From Ensifer adhaerens (GTDB lineage Bacteria > Pseudomonadota > Alphaproteobacteria > Rhizobiales > Rhizobiaceae): 64,000 nt of DNA. The translations under genes and the position numbers were made by a program. The notes beneath the pieces are model-generated. The model made no database searches, was not told the DNA's origin, and worked only from the letters and a program-made list of their open reading frames with translations. This document shows positions 27,431 through 37,075 of the stretch, piece after piece; positions within the stretch are counted from its first letter, which is position 1; each line of letters opens with the position of its first letter. The stretch is from the NCBI RefSeq assembly GCF_002940685.1, contig NZ_PNFP01000009.1:248001-312000 (forward strand), given 5' to 3'.

Positions 27431-30289
27431 CTATTGCAGTTCGGCAGGCTTTGCCGGCGCCGTCGGTGTGGCGCCGACGCCGGACAGGATCTTCTGGTAG
27501 AAGAGCCCTATTCCGATCAATACCCCGCCAAGGCCGATGAAGGACAGGGCCCGCAGGAAACCTTCCAGGTTCGACATATCGATCAGGAAGACCTTGAGGA
27601 CGGCGACGAAGACGAGAACGGCCGAGGCGATGCGGATGCTCTTGGCATGGAAGCGCGAGCCGAGCACGAGCAGCAGCACGCCGAGCAGCAGCCAGACGAC
27701 CGAATAGGTGTAGGTCTCCCCCTGCAGGAATCCCTTCCAGTCCGCGATGTTTTCCCCCTGCCACGCGCGGCGTACCGTGAGGCTTGCCCAGGCGAACGCA
27801 AGCACCGCGCCGCTGACGGCAAGCGCCATGACATAGGGCAAGGGCCGCTTGTCGCGTGCATACCAGGCGAGCCCCGCATAGCCGAGCCCCGGCAGCAGAT
27901 AGCCGATCAGGAGCAGATCGAAGAAGGGGATACGCCCCAGCAGCTCGCCGCTGACATAGGGGTTGAGGCCAAAGAGATGCGCCGAGAGCACCGACAGCAT
28001 CGACAGTACGCCGAGCCCCATGCCGCCATAGCGGAACACCGGGCTTGGCGACTTCATGTCGAGGCTGATGAAAATGGCCGAGGCGCCGATGGCCAGCAGC
28101 GTGTAGATCGACTGTTCGCCGAGCGTCGGCACCGAACTGTCGAGCACGCCGCCGTTCATCGCATGGCGCACCAGGATCGCGAGCGTCAGAAGCACGAAGA
28201 GGCTGGCCAGCGCCTGCAGCAGGTTGCGCACCCGCGTGTCGGGCCAGGATCTCAGGAAATAGGCGGAGCCTGCAAGCAGTGCGGCGGGCATGCCGTAGCC
28301 CGGCAGCAGCGCGTTGAAGACGGGCGTGGTGCCGAGATTGCCAGCACCGACGATCGTCGGTTCCCAGGCGATACGCCCGAGGACGACGACGGCCGCGGCA
28401 CCGGTCATCCAGGGCAGTATGGGCCAGGTGCGGATGCGGGTCGCGAGCGCATAGCCCGTTCCGAGCACGGCAATCGCAAGCGTCGTGACCAGACCATCGG
28501 TCCAGGCATGCAGCGCAAGGACGAAGAAGGCGAAGGAGCCGGCGACCAGCAATCCGGCGGCCGTGTCGCGCGCCAACGCCTCGCCGTCGCGGCGATAGAG
28601 CCAATCTGCAAGCGCCAGCAGCGCGGCCCCGGCAACAAGCGAGAACAACCCATGCGGCAGGTCAAAGGCATAGTTGCCGGTCATCAGGAACGACATGGCG
28701 ACGAGCGCGATCGGGACGACCGCAGCAATGCCGGCCCAGAGTGTCGCATATTGCGGATGGGTGACGAGCCGGCGCGACGGCACGAAGCCGCCGAGTGCGA
28801 CGAACAGCGCTGCCAACAGCATCGCGGTGATCATGGCCGTCCGCCCGGGCAGAACGGTGGCGGGCATGGCATCCGCGAGCGACGGATCGAGATAGGCGAG
28901 CACGCCGCTCAATGCCATCAGGCTCCAGACGCCAGCGACAGCGCCGACGGCTGAAAGTACGGCGGGATAGACTGCCGTTGGCCGCAGCGCCCCAAGGATC
29001 GCCAGTCCGGCGATAACGACCGCAAACTCCACCGCCGGAAAGCGGACCGCATAGACTGCCGGGCTGACGAGGAGGAGTGCGAGCACGGTGACGACGATCG
29101 CGGCCGAAATGGAGATTGCCGCATGCGGTGGAACGAACAGGCGTTCCCATGGCCCGGCGACGGCCCGGGGTCGGGTTGTCGCTTCGGTCGGCTCCGGCAT
29201 TTCGGGCCCTTCGGTCGCATCACGCGTTTCCGGCGCTTCTGCCACTGGCTCCCGTTCGAGGGCGGCCGGCCAGATCAGCCCGACGCCGGCGATCACCACG
29301 AGCAGGATGAAAGCGACCGGCCGTGCTTCGAAGGGCGATACCGCAGCGACATAGAGGAGGCCCCAGAGCCCGACGCCAACATTGGCAAGCGTCGGCACCA
29401 CGGTCCAACGCCTGAGCCGCGACGCAAGCAGCGTCGCGAGCCACACGATCGCGAGAAAGCCGAAGAGAACCCAGGGGCGCGGTTCGTTGCTCGAAACCAG
29501 CGCCGGCGTGATCAGGGAGGCAAGCAGGCCGAGACCGGCAAGCGCCTGTCCGTGCAGCAGCGACAGGCCGACGGTCGCAAGCGATATCGCGGCCAGGAGC
29601 ACAAAGGCCGTGCCCGTGCCGATATAGTCATAAACGCCATAGGCGGCATAGGCGACGCCAAACAGGGTGACCGCGCCGGCAGCCGTCAGGATGCCCGGGA
29701 TCATCGCGTTCTGGAACTCGTTGGCGATCACGGGCACGGCGCGCCGGCGAATGACTTCGCCTGCCGCCATCAGCAGGAGACCGAACAGGGCAGCGAGCGT
29801 CAGGCGAACTGCCGGGCTCAGCAGGCCGGCATCGATCGAATATTTCACCATGAACACGCCGCCGAGTGCCAACGCGATGCCGCCGACCCAGACGGCCCAC
29901 CGCGCGCCGAGGCGGCTTTCCAGGCTTTCGCTCTGCCGGGGCGCGGTTGCCACCGGCTGCGGCGCCTCCGTGCTGGCAGCGATCGCCTCGACGCCCTCGT
30001 CCGCCGTTTTCTCCGCGTCGTCGATAATCCGGGGGCCTTCGGGTGCGCTGGCCGACAGGACGGTGGCCGCGTCTTCGACCGCCTCCGCTTCCACTGGCAG
30101 TTCGGATGCGGCCGCAAGCTCCTCGGTCGCTACCGCCGCTTGAGCGCGTTCGCTCGGAGCGCCCTTCAGCGCGGCGATTTCCGCCCTCAGCGCAGCCAGT
30201 TCGGCGCCGAACCGCTCGGTCATCCGGCGATTGCCCATAAAGGTGGATAGAGCCAAGATAAAAGCAGCTAAAGCAATAAGTTCGAACAT
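27431..30289 (-). CDS. DUF2339 large multispanning membrane protein
   Basis: 952 residues. One N-terminal hydrophobic segment (MFELIALAAFILALSTFMGN) is followed by a coiled-coil and acidic Ala/Glu-rich stretch (about 20-125). The motif SRLGARWAVWVGGIALALGGVFMVKYSIDAG then marks DUF2339. More than twenty further hydrophobic helices fill the rest. The family is found in many Gram-negatives and has no established function. The start at 30289 follows AGGGG. It shares a 297-bp divergent promoter region with phoX and is followed by the HD gene. Confidence 0.87.
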   Translation of the reverse strand: MFELIALAAFILALSTFMGNRRMTERFGAELAALRAEIAALKGAPSERAQAAVATEELAAASELPVEAEAVEDAATVLSASAPEGPRIIDDAEKTADEGVEAIAASTEAPQPVATAPRQSESLESRLGARWAVWVGGIALALGGVFMVKYSIDAGLLSPAVRLTLAALFGLLLMAAGEVIRRRAVPVIANEFQNAMIPGILTAAGAVTLFGVAYAAYGVYDYIGTGTAFVLLAAISLATVGLSLLHGQALAGLGLLASLITPALVSSNEPRPWVLFGFLAIVWLATLLASRLRRWTVVPTLANVGVGLWGLLYVAAVSPFEARPVAFILLVVIAGVGLIWPAALEREPVAEAPETRDATEGPEMPEPTEATTRPRAVAGPWERLFVPPHAAISISAAIVVTVLALLLVSPAVYAVRFPAVEFAVVIAGLAILGALRPTAVYPAVLSAVGAVAGVWSLMALSGVLAYLDPSLADAMPATVLPGRTAMITAMLLAALFVALGGFVPSRRLVTHPQYATLWAGIAAVVPIALVAMSFLMTGNYAFDLPHGLFSLVAGAALLALADWLYRRDGEALARDTAAGLLVAGSFAFFVLALHAWTDGLVTTLAIAVLGTGYALATRIRTWPILPWMTGAAAVVVLGRIAWEPTIVGAGNLGTTPVFNALLPGYGMPAALLAGSAYFLRSWPDTRVRNLLQALASLFVLLTLAILVRHAMNGGVLDSSVPTLGEQSIYTLLAIGASAIFISLDMKSPSPVFRYGGMGLGVLSMLSVLSAHLFGLNPYVSGELLGRIPFFDLLLIGYLLPGLGYAGLAWYARDKRPLPYVMALAVSGAVLAFAWASLTVRRAWQGENIADWKGFLQGETYTYSVVWLLLGVLLLVLGSRFHAKSIRIASAVLVFVAVLKVFLIDMSNLEGFLRALSFIGLGGVLIGIGLFYQKILSGVGATPTAPAKPAELQ

Positions 30290-30493
30290 GTTTTCCCCTG
30301 GCAGTCGCAATCGGCGGCGCGCGCAACCATACAGACTTTTGCACCGCCACCAAACCTCTGCAGCACCGCAAGTCCTATCAGACGCGCAAGGGTCGCTGCA
30401 GCACTTTGATTTGCTCGGTGTCTTATCCCGAAATCGAATGAGATTTCAGGAAACATGCTGTAGACGGCCGAGCGCTGTAATCTCTTCACGGAA

Positions 30494-30511
30494 ATGTCGC
30501 AGAACTGTCAC
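30494..30511 (+). promoter_or_regulatory. Candidate Pho box upstream of phoX
   Basis: Two 7-base units, ATGTCGC and CTGTCAC, are separated by four bases (AGAA). This fits the Sinorhizobium PhoB consensus of CTGTCAT repeats with 4-base spacing; the second unit matches 6 of 7. It lies 76 bases before the phoX start, a normal activator position. Confidence 0.6.
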
Positions 30512-30586
30512 GGGGCAGCTGGTAGAGGCGGATGAACACCGCTGCCTCGCGTGGTGGTTTCCATCGTTCAACCAGGAGACCCGATC

Positions 30587-32599
30587 ATGGACAAGCATCT
30601 CGGCCAGACGGAAGAGACCGAATTCAAGACGCTGACGGAACGCAGGGAAGAGCTGGAGGATGTCGGCCACAACTGTTCCACCAACCCGACGATGGGCGAC
30701 ATCATCCATCGCCGCTTCTCGCGCCGCGCGTTCATCGGCGGCTCGCTCGCCGTCGCCGCGATTTCGACGACCGTTAGCCCGCTCGCCCTCCTGACCGCCG
30801 AAGAGGCGCGCGCCGAGGAAGGCTCGCTGTTCGACTTCACCGAGATCGAAGCCGGCGTCGACGAAAAGCACCATGTCGCCGAGGGCTATGATGCGGACAT
30901 CCTGCTGCGCTGGGGCGACAAGATCTTTGCCGATAGCCCGGAGTTCGACCCGAAGAACCAGACGGCGGCCGCCCAGGAAAAGCTCTTCGGCTACAACAAC
31001 GACTATGTCGGCTTCATTCCGCTCGACGGAAGTGCCGATCACGGCCTGCTCGTCGTCAACCACGAATACACCAATGCCGAACTGATGTTCCCGGCCTTCG
31101 CCAGCGTCGTGAAGGAAAAGGTGACCAAGGACGGCAAGGAAGTCGAGGAAGAGAAGGTCGTTCTCGGCGAATACTCCAAGGAGCTGGTCGACATCGAGAT
31201 GGCCGCCCACGGCGGCACGATCATCGAGGTCCGCAAGGTCGACGGCAAGTGGCAACCGGTTCTTGACGGCAAGAACAACCGCCGCATCACCGTCAACACC
31301 GAGATGCAGATCACCGGCCCGGCCGCCGGCCACGACCGCCTGAAGACGCCGTCCGACCCGACCGGAAAGAAGGTGTTCGGCACGCTCAACAACTGCGCCG
31401 GCGGCGTTACCGCCTGGGGCACCTACATGATGGCCGAGGAAAACTTCAACGGCTATTTCGGTGGCGAGATCGCCGAAGACCATCCGGAATACAAGCAGCT
31501 GAAGCGGCTTGGCGCACCGGGCGGCCAGTACGAATGGGCCTCCTTCTACGACCGTTTCGACGTTTCCAAGGAGCCGAACGAAGCCAATCGCTTCGGCTGG
31601 ATCGTCGAGGTCGACGCGCTTGATCCGACGTCGGTGCCGAAGAAGCGCACGGCTCTCGGCCGCTTCAAGCACGAAGGCTGCGAATCGATCGTCAACAAGG
31701 ACGGCCGCGTCGTGCTCTATTCCGGCGACGACGAGCGCTACGACTATGTCTACAAGTTCGTGACCAAGGGGACCTTCAACCCTGATAATCGCGCCGCCAA
31801 CATGGACCTCTTCGACGAAGGCACGCTCTACGTCGCCAAGTTCGACGAGGACGGCACCGTCACCTGGATGCCGCTTGTTCACGGTGAAGGCCCGTTGACC
31901 GAAGCCAACGGCTTTGCCTCGCAGGCCGATGTGCTGATCAACACCCGTCTTGCCTCCGACGCGCTCGGCGCCACCAAGATGGACCGTCCGGAAGACATCC
32001 AGCCGAACCCGAAAACGGGCAAGGTCTACGTCATGCTGACGAACAACACCAAGCGCAAGGCCGACGAGGTCGACGCCGCCAATCCGCGCGCCAAGAACGC
32101 CTTCGGTCATATCGTCGAGATCACCGAGACCGACGGCGACTTCGCCTCACTGAAAAGCCGCTGGGATGTTCTCTTGAAGTGCGGCGATCCGAGCGTCGCC
32201 GAAGTCGGCGCTTCGTTCTCGACCGCAACCACCAAGAACGGCTGGTTCGGCATGCCCGACAATTGCGCGATCGACACCGATGGCCGCCTCTGGGTCTCGA
32301 CCGACGGCAACAACCAGAAGGAAACAGGCCGCACCGACGGCATCTGGGCGATCGACACGGATGGTGCTGCCCGTGGCACGTCGAAGCTCTTCTTCCGCGT
32401 GCCGGTTGGCGCCGAGATGTGCGGACCCTGCTTCAACCCGACGTCGGACACCTTCTTCCTGGCCGTCCAGCATCCGGGTGACGCCGGTCTTGCGACCTAC
32501 GAGACCCCGGCCACGCGCTGGCCCGACTTCAAGGACGACATGCCGGTGCGTCCCGCCGTCGTCGCCGTGACCAAGCAGGGCGGCGGCCGCATCGGCTGA
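30587..32599 (+). CDS. phoX: PhoX-family alkaline phosphatase (DUF839), Tat-exported
   Basis: 670 residues. A twin-arginine signal (SRRAFIGGSLAVAAIS, about 43-58) sits after an unusually long cytoplasmic lead of some 40 residues. The mature part is the DUF839 beta-propeller with VNHEYTN, NNCAGGVTAWGTYMMAEENFNGYF, RFKHEGCESIV, YSGDDERYDYVYKF, MDRPEDI and DGRLWVSTDG. PhoX is a calcium/iron phosphatase that frees phosphate from organic monoesters in the periplasm. AGGAG lies eight bases before the chosen ATG at 30587. A Pho box candidate upstream fits control by phosphate starvation. Confidence 0.92.
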   Translation: MDKHLGQTEETEFKTLTERREELEDVGHNCSTNPTMGDIIHRRFSRRAFIGGSLAVAAISTTVSPLALLTAEEARAEEGSLFDFTEIEAGVDEKHHVAEGYDADILLRWGDKIFADSPEFDPKNQTAAAQEKLFGYNNDYVGFIPLDGSADHGLLVVNHEYTNAELMFPAFASVVKEKVTKDGKEVEEEKVVLGEYSKELVDIEMAAHGGTIIEVRKVDGKWQPVLDGKNNRRITVNTEMQITGPAAGHDRLKTPSDPTGKKVFGTLNNCAGGVTAWGTYMMAEENFNGYFGGEIAEDHPEYKQLKRLGAPGGQYEWASFYDRFDVSKEPNEANRFGWIVEVDALDPTSVPKKRTALGRFKHEGCESIVNKDGRVVLYSGDDERYDYVYKFVTKGTFNPDNRAANMDLFDEGTLYVAKFDEDGTVTWMPLVHGEGPLTEANGFASQADVLINTRLASDALGATKMDRPEDIQPNPKTGKVYVMLTNNTKRKADEVDAANPRAKNAFGHIVEITETDGDFASLKSRWDVLLKCGDPSVAEVGASFSTATTKNGWFGMPDNCAIDTDGRLWVSTDGNNQKETGRTDGIWAIDTDGAARGTSKLFFRVPVGAEMCGPCFNPTSDTFFLAVQHPGDAGLATYETPATRWPDFKDDMPVRPAVVAVTKQGGGRIG

Positions 32600-32620
32600 T
32601 CACGCTGCAATAACAACGAG

Positions 32621-32655
32621 AACGCCGCGCACGACCGCGCGGCGTTCCTTGTTTA
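32621..32655 (+). terminator. Terminator after phoX
   Basis: A 10-bp stem AACGCCGCGC / GCGCGGCGTT with a 6-base loop starts 22 bases past the phoX stop and is followed by CCTTGTTTAGG. The convergent thioesterase gene ends just beyond it. Confidence 0.6.
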
Positions 32656-32663
32656 GGTTTGTT

Positions 32664-33173
32664 TTAGCGTCTGAGATTGTCGATCGGGAAGATCGCGCAG
32701 GTTTCGGTGCCGTGGGCGAGCAGCTTGCCGTTGCCGTCGCGCAGCCAGGCCTCCGACGTGGCGATGGTGCGGCCGCGATGAACGATGCGCCCTTCGCAGA
32801 AGACCTCGCCCATGCCGGGCAACAGTGGCCTGACGAGGTTCACCTTGAATTCGACCGTCGTATAGGCCTCGCCGGGCTTGACCGTGGTGAAGACGGCGCA
32901 GCCGAGCGCGGAATCCATGATCGTCGCCGTCCATCCGCCGTGTACGGTGCCGAGCGGATTGAGATGTTCCTCGGTCGGCAGTCCCTTGAAGACCACCCGG
33001 CCCTCCTCGACTTCGCTCAACCCGAACTTCAGTGTCTTCGACATCGGCGGCGCCGGCAGCTCGCCGCTCAACAGGTCCTGCATTGCCTTGAGACCGCCGT
33101 CGCGGGCGACGCGGTCGAGCGACAGGACGCCGACGCCGGATACGGACATGCCGGGATATAGCTCTTGGTACAT
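32664..33173 (-). CDS. PaaI-family hotdog-fold thioesterase
   Basis: 169 residues. The hotdog core shows HLNPLGTVHGGWTATIMDSALGCAVFT, where the HGG segment and the following Asp are the PaaI-type active-site region. FKVNLVRPLLPG follows. It would hydrolyse an acyl- or aryl-CoA thioester. AGGAG stands six bases before the ATG. It is 16 bp downstream of recO on the same strand. Confidence 0.87.
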   Translation of the reverse strand: MYQELYPGMSVSGVGVLSLDRVARDGGLKAMQDLLSGELPAPPMSKTLKFGLSEVEEGRVVFKGLPTEEHLNPLGTVHGGWTATIMDSALGCAVFTTVKPGEAYTTVEFKVNLVRPLLPGMGEVFCEGRIVHRGRTIATSEAWLRDGNGKLLAHGTETCAIFPIDNLRR

Positions 33174-33189
33174 AAATCACTCCTGGGGA

Positions 33190-33936
33190 TCAGGCGGCTG
33201 AGGATTGCGCTTTCAGCGCCTTGAGCGCCGCATGGACGAAGCCGTCGCGCGCGGAAGATACGTCGAGGCCGCGCGGCTCATAGACGTGGCGGTGGAGGAA
33301 GAAGGCGGTCAGCCGGAAGGCGGCGGCGAGGCTGTCGTGATCGGCAGCCCTTCGCGCTTCGGCCGAAAGGAAATCCGGCAGCGCCAGCATGCGGTCGGCA
33401 TAACGCTCTCCCGCCTCCCGGCAGACCGCCCTGCCCGATTTCGGCGAGACGTAGACGAGATCGGTGCGGGTGCCGGTTGCCACGCACTCTGTGAGATCGA
33501 GCCCGAAGCCGAGGTCATTGAGGACCGCGAGCTCGAAGCGCACGAACAATTCTCCGGCATCGGCCGGATCGGTCAGATGATCGACGATGACGGCGAGCGC
33601 CTCGTAGAGATGCGGATGCGGGTCACGCTCGGGAAGCAGACGCAAGAGCGCGCCGAGCGCCTGAATGCCATAGACCGATGTCGCCGTCTCCATCAGCCGG
33701 GCCGCGCGCAGTTCCACAGGCTCGATGCGGAATTCGCCCATATGCTCGTCGAGGCGGGCGCGCCATGTCACTTCCACCGAATTGCCCGGCTGCAGCACCG
33801 GCTGCATGGTGCGCGAGCGGCCAGAGCGCACCATGCCGAGATGCCGGCCATGGGTGGCGCTCATGACCTCCACGATGGCCGAGCTTTCGCCGTGCCGCCG
33901 GATCCCGAGAATGATGGCCTGGTCGCTCCATTGCAT
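33190..33936 (-). CDS. recO: DNA repair protein RecO
   Basis: 248 residues. It starts [41 protein letters not shown], the RecO OB-fold, and ends with a helical domain containing [17 protein letters not shown]. It helps load RecA on SSB-coated gaps together with RecR. The start at 33936 is fixed by family alignment, since no clear ribosome binding site precedes it. Recombination gene recO often follows era directly in this bacterial group; here era is about 12 kb away. Confidence 0.92.
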   Translation of the reverse strand: MQWSDQAIILGIRRHGESSAIVEVMSATHGRHLGMVRSGRSRTMQPVLQPGNSVEVTWRARLDEHMGEFRIEPVELRAARLMETATSVYGIQALGALLRLLPERDPHPHLYEALAVIVDHLTDPADAGELFVRFELAVLNDLGFGLDLTECVATGTRTDLVYVSPKSGRAVCREAGERYADRMLALPDFLSAEARRAADHDSLAAAFRLTAFFLHRHVYEPRGLDVSSARDGFVHAALKALKAQSSAA

Positions 33937-34151
33937 GGTTATGGCATACACCCGTGGTCGAAAGCGGATCAAGCTGTCTTGCAAGAGCAAACCGCCATTC
34001 CCGACTGTCGCCTTTCGGCCACACTCATCGGTTGCCTCATTTGCGACATGCTGTCGCCGCCCCGACGCCGTCTTTGACATTAGAACGGAAGGGCGGCAAA
34101 AGCCGTGTCTCCCGCCCGAAAATGACAATCAGCAGGATAATAAATTTCATT

Positions 34152-34895
34152 ATGTGTGTGTCCCGGAACAGCGCCGGCCGCCTGGCGCAGCTCATCGCCC
34201 TTCTTCTCGCCACCTCGACGCTCGCAAGCTGCGTGACCACGTCGGGGCCCGCCAAGCCGAAGGGACCGGACCCATACTACGTGGCGATGTACGGCGCGCT
34301 GCCGAACGAGAAATTCCCGCTGGATGCCATCGACATCAGCAAGGTCGACAAGCGCTACCTGCGCCAGCAGGTCGCCTACCAGACGCACGAGCCGCCGGGA
34401 ACGATCGTCATCGACACCCAGAACCGCTTCCTCTACCTGGTCCAGGACGGCGGCATGGCGATGCGCTACGGCATCGGCGTCGGCAAAGCCGGCCTCGAAT
34501 TCGAAGGCGAGGCGCGCATCGCGCGCAAGGCCGAATGGCCGCGCTGGACGCCGACGCAGGAGATGGTGGCGCGCGAACCCGAACGCTACGGGCCGCTTGC
34601 CGGCGGCATGGAGCCCGGCGTGCGCAACCCGCTCGGACCGCGCGCGCTCTACCTTTTCCAGGGCAACCGCGACACGTTGTTCCGCATCCACGGCACGACC
34701 GAAGCCTGGTCGATCGGCAAGGCCGTGTCGAGCGGCTGCATCCGCCTGTTCAACCCCGATATCATCGACCTCTACAGCCGCGTTCCGCTCGATTCGCGCG
34801 TCGTCGTGCTGCAAGCGGAACCGCCGATGACCGAGCCTGCCGGCGGCATACCGATGGCGAGCGCCACCAATGGCGGACTGCCCCCGGTCTACTAA
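34152..34895 (+). CDS. L,D-transpeptidase (YkuD/ErfK) lipoprotein
   Basis: 247 residues from the ATG at 34152. A lipoprotein signal ends in the lipobox LASC (Cys about 27). The YkuD domain follows, with IVIDTQNRFLYLVQ at its start and the catalytic pattern HGTTEAW then SSGCIRLFNPD. The enzyme makes 3-3 peptidoglycan cross-links or attaches proteins to the wall. An in-frame ATG at 34122 is possible but would lengthen the signal's n-region. It is divergent from recO. Confidence 0.88.
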   Translation: MCVSRNSAGRLAQLIALLLATSTLASCVTTSGPAKPKGPDPYYVAMYGALPNEKFPLDAIDISKVDKRYLRQQVAYQTHEPPGTIVIDTQNRFLYLVQDGGMAMRYGIGVGKAGLEFEGEARIARKAEWPRWTPTQEMVAREPERYGPLAGGMEPGVRNPLGPRALYLFQGNRDTLFRIHGTTEAWSIGKAVSSGCIRLFNPDIIDLYSRVPLDSRVVVLQAEPPMTEPAGGIPMASATNGGLPPVY

Positions 34896-34955
34896 GACTA
34901 CATTTTGCAGCGGAGGTCGGGCGCCTGCAAGGCGTCCGGCGCCGGATGAACGGCG

Positions 34956-35438
34956 TTAGCCTTGCGGCTCGAGCGCCGGCTTGCCGGAGAGTTCGCTGAG
35001 GTAATAGCCGTCGCGCAGGTTGATGCCGTATTCGAGCCACGCCTTCATGCAGGCCAGCATCTGCGACCAGCCTTCGCAGTTGACGTAGGAGCTCTTCTGC
35101 CCCTGCCCGTTCTCGCGCCAGCCCGTTTCGGCGATCGTCACCATCGTGGCGCCATCCTCCAGCGGCTGGAAGCGCATCTCCACACGGGTCTGGTAGGCGT
35201 CCTCGCCGTCGGCGACCATGGCGCCCCAGCGAAAGACGATCCGATCATTCGGTTCGACCACCTCGACCTCGACCGGTACCTCGCCCCACCAGGTCACGGT
35301 CGCGCCGGCGACCAGCGGCCCGCTGATGCCGCCGAGCGTCACGAAATAGCGGCTGAGCTGATCCGGATTGACGACGGCATCAAAGACCTCTGCGACAGGG
35401 CGACCGATCCGTCCATTCACACGAAATTCAAAGGGCAT
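34956..35438 (-). CDS. SRPBCC/AHSA1-family protein
   Basis: 160 residues with the helix-grip (START-like) fold: VNGRIGRPVAEVFDAVVNPDQLSRYF at the N-terminus, FRWGAMVADGEDAYQTRVEMRFQPLEDGATMVTIAETGW in the middle and SQMLACMKAWLEYG at the end. Such proteins bind hydrophobic ligands; no reaction is known. AGGAGGA precedes the ATG at 35438. It is divergent from an ArsR-type gene, a very common pairing in which the regulator controls the SRPBCC gene. Confidence 0.85.
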   Translation of the reverse strand: MPFEFRVNGRIGRPVAEVFDAVVNPDQLSRYFVTLGGISGPLVAGATVTWWGEVPVEVEVVEPNDRIVFRWGAMVADGEDAYQTRVEMRFQPLEDGATMVTIAETGWRENGQGQKSSYVNCEGWSQMLACMKAWLEYGINLRDGYYLSELSGKPALEPQG

Positions 35439-35470
35439 GGCATATTCCTCCTGTCGAGGCCAACGAGAAT

Positions 35471-35490
35471 ATGTTATAGAAACGCAACAT
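35471..35490. promoter_or_regulatory. Candidate operator between the SRPBCC and ArsR genes
   Basis: ATGTT and AACAT form an inverted repeat with a 10-base spacer in the 50-bp divergent gap, touching the ArsR start codon. Size and place fit self-regulation by the ArsR protein; the arms are short. Confidence 0.35.
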
Positions 35491-35812
35491 GTCAACCGAT
35501 TCGAAAGACGACCTGGTTTTCAAGGCGCTCGCCAACGGGCTGCGCCGCCAGATGCTCGACGCCATGCAGCAGGAGCCGCAGACCACCGGCATGCTCTGCG
35601 AGCGCTTCAGCAATCTTGACCGTTGCACGGTCATGCAGCACCTGAAGGTTCTCGAGCAGGCCGAACTCGTGCTCGTCCGCCGCGAGGGGCGTGAGCGCTG
35701 GAACCATCTGAACGCGTTGCCGATCCAGGCGATCCATGATCGCTGGATCAGCCAGTATGCCGGCCATGCGATGTCGATCCTGTCCACCCTGCAACAGGAC
35801 CTCGACCGGTAA
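35489..35812 (+). CDS. ArsR-family winged-helix regulator
   Basis: 107 residues. The helix-turn-helix reads ALANGLRRQMLDAMQQEPQTTGMLCERFSNLDRCTVMQHLKVLEQAELVLVRREGRERWNHLN. The metal-sensing CxC of ArsR/SmtB is absent, though single cysteines exist, so it likely senses something other than arsenite. It pairs with the divergent SRPBCC gene. Confidence 0.88.
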   Translation: MSTDSKDDLVFKALANGLRRQMLDAMQQEPQTTGMLCERFSNLDRCTVMQHLKVLEQAELVLVRREGRERWNHLNALPIQAIHDRWISQYAGHAMSILSTLQQDLDR

Positions 35813-35889
35813 CCAGACCGACGGTTTCAGCTTTCAATCGATCGGCTTTCTTCGTATGAACGGCCGACATGCAAATTGGGGACATCGTC

Positions 35890-36906
35890 GTGCGCTACCT
35901 CATCACCGGCACCGCAGGCTTCATCGGCTTTCATCTCGCCAAGCGGTTGATCGACGAAGGGCATTTTGTGGTTGGCTTCGATGGCATGACCCCCTATTAC
36001 GACGTGACGCTGAAAGAGCATCGGCATGCGATCCTCGCCCGTTCGAACGGCTTCAAGCCGGTCGTCGGCATGCTGGAGGACAGGGACGCGCTACGCCGGG
36101 CCGCCGAGCTCGCCGAGCCCGAAGTCATCATCCATCTCGCCGCCCAGGCGGGCGTGCGCTACAGCCTCGAGAACCCGAAGGCCTATGTGGATTCCAATCT
36201 GGTCGGCTCCTGGAACATGCTGGAACTGGCGCGGGAGCTTAACCCGAAGCACCTGATGCTGGCTTCGACCTCCTCGATCTACGGCGCCAACGAGAAGATC
36301 CCGTTTGCGGAAACCGACCGCGCCGACGAGCCGATGACACTCTATGCCGCTACCAAGAAATCGATGGAGCTGATGGCGCACAGCTATGCCCATCTCTACA
36401 AGGTGCCGACGACCGCCTTCCGCTTCTTCACCGTCTACGGCCCCTGGGGCCGGCCCGATATGGCGCTGTTCAAGTTCGTCGATGCCATTCACAAGGGGCA
36501 GCCGATCGACATCTACGGCGAAGGCCGCATGAGCCGCGACTTCACCTATATCGACGACCTCGTCGAGGGCATTCTCAGGCTTTCCCATGTCGCGCCGGCG
36601 GAGGAAAACCGCGCGCCTCGAGAAAAGGCCGAGGACACGCTGTCACGCCAGGGACCATTCCGCGTGGTCAACATCGGCGGCGGCCAGCCGGTCGAACTGA
36701 TGACCTTCGTCGAAACGGTCGAAAAGGCCGTCGGCAAGCCGGCGGTGCGCAACATGCTGCCGATGCAGCAGGGCGACGTGCCGCGCACCTATGCCTCCCC
36801 CGACCTTCTCGAAGCGCTGACCGATTTCAAGCCCTCGCTTCCTGTCGAAGAGGGCGTGGCGCGCTTCGCTGCCTGGTACAAGGATTACTACAAGGCGAGC
36901 CGGTGA
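35890..36906 (+). CDS. lpsL: UDP-glucuronate 4-epimerase
   Basis: 338 residues, an extended short-chain dehydrogenase. [19 protein letters not shown] binds NAD. The active site has STSSIYG and [15 protein letters not shown] (YxxxK); [18 protein letters not shown] is typical of UDP-glucuronate epimerases. It makes UDP-galacturonate for LPS core and other surface sugars. I use the GTG at 35890, preceded by GGGGA; the family normally begins at this MRYLITG. rkpK, which makes its substrate, follows. Confidence 0.9.
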   Translation: MRYLITGTAGFIGFHLAKRLIDEGHFVVGFDGMTPYYDVTLKEHRHAILARSNGFKPVVGMLEDRDALRRAAELAEPEVIIHLAAQAGVRYSLENPKAYVDSNLVGSWNMLELARELNPKHLMLASTSSIYGANEKIPFAETDRADEPMTLYAATKKSMELMAHSYAHLYKVPTTAFRFFTVYGPWGRPDMALFKFVDAIHKGQPIDIYGEGRMSRDFTYIDDLVEGILRLSHVAPAEENRAPREKAEDTLSRQGPFRVVNIGGGQPVELMTFVETVEKAVGKPAVRNMLPMQQGDVPRTYASPDLLEALTDFKPSLPVEEGVARFAAWYKDYYKASR

Positions 36907-36914
36907 ACCGCTCA

Positions 36915-36944
36915 CCAGCTACTCACTACTGAGTATTCTGCTGG
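36915..36944 (+). terminator. Stem-loop between lpsL and rkpK
   Basis: Arms CCAGC-TACTCA and TGAGTA-TTCT-GCTGG pair around CTAC with one 4-base bulge. No T-tract follows, so it may be a weak terminator, a pause or an mRNA-stability hairpin. Confidence 0.3.
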
Positions 36945-37075
36945 CGGGACGGCTTGCCTTAAGCGAAATCGAGCATAAATGGGTGTGAACCTGAGCGCAT
37001 AAGCAATTGCAAAAATACACATTTGCACGTTGTATGATCTGAGCTCGCGATGGGACACAACAAAGGAAAGAGCCT

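Noticed and set aside
30446..32110. 554-codon leftward frame opposite phoX
   Set aside because: It is the antisense shadow of phoX; the phoX frame has a Tat signal and family motifs.
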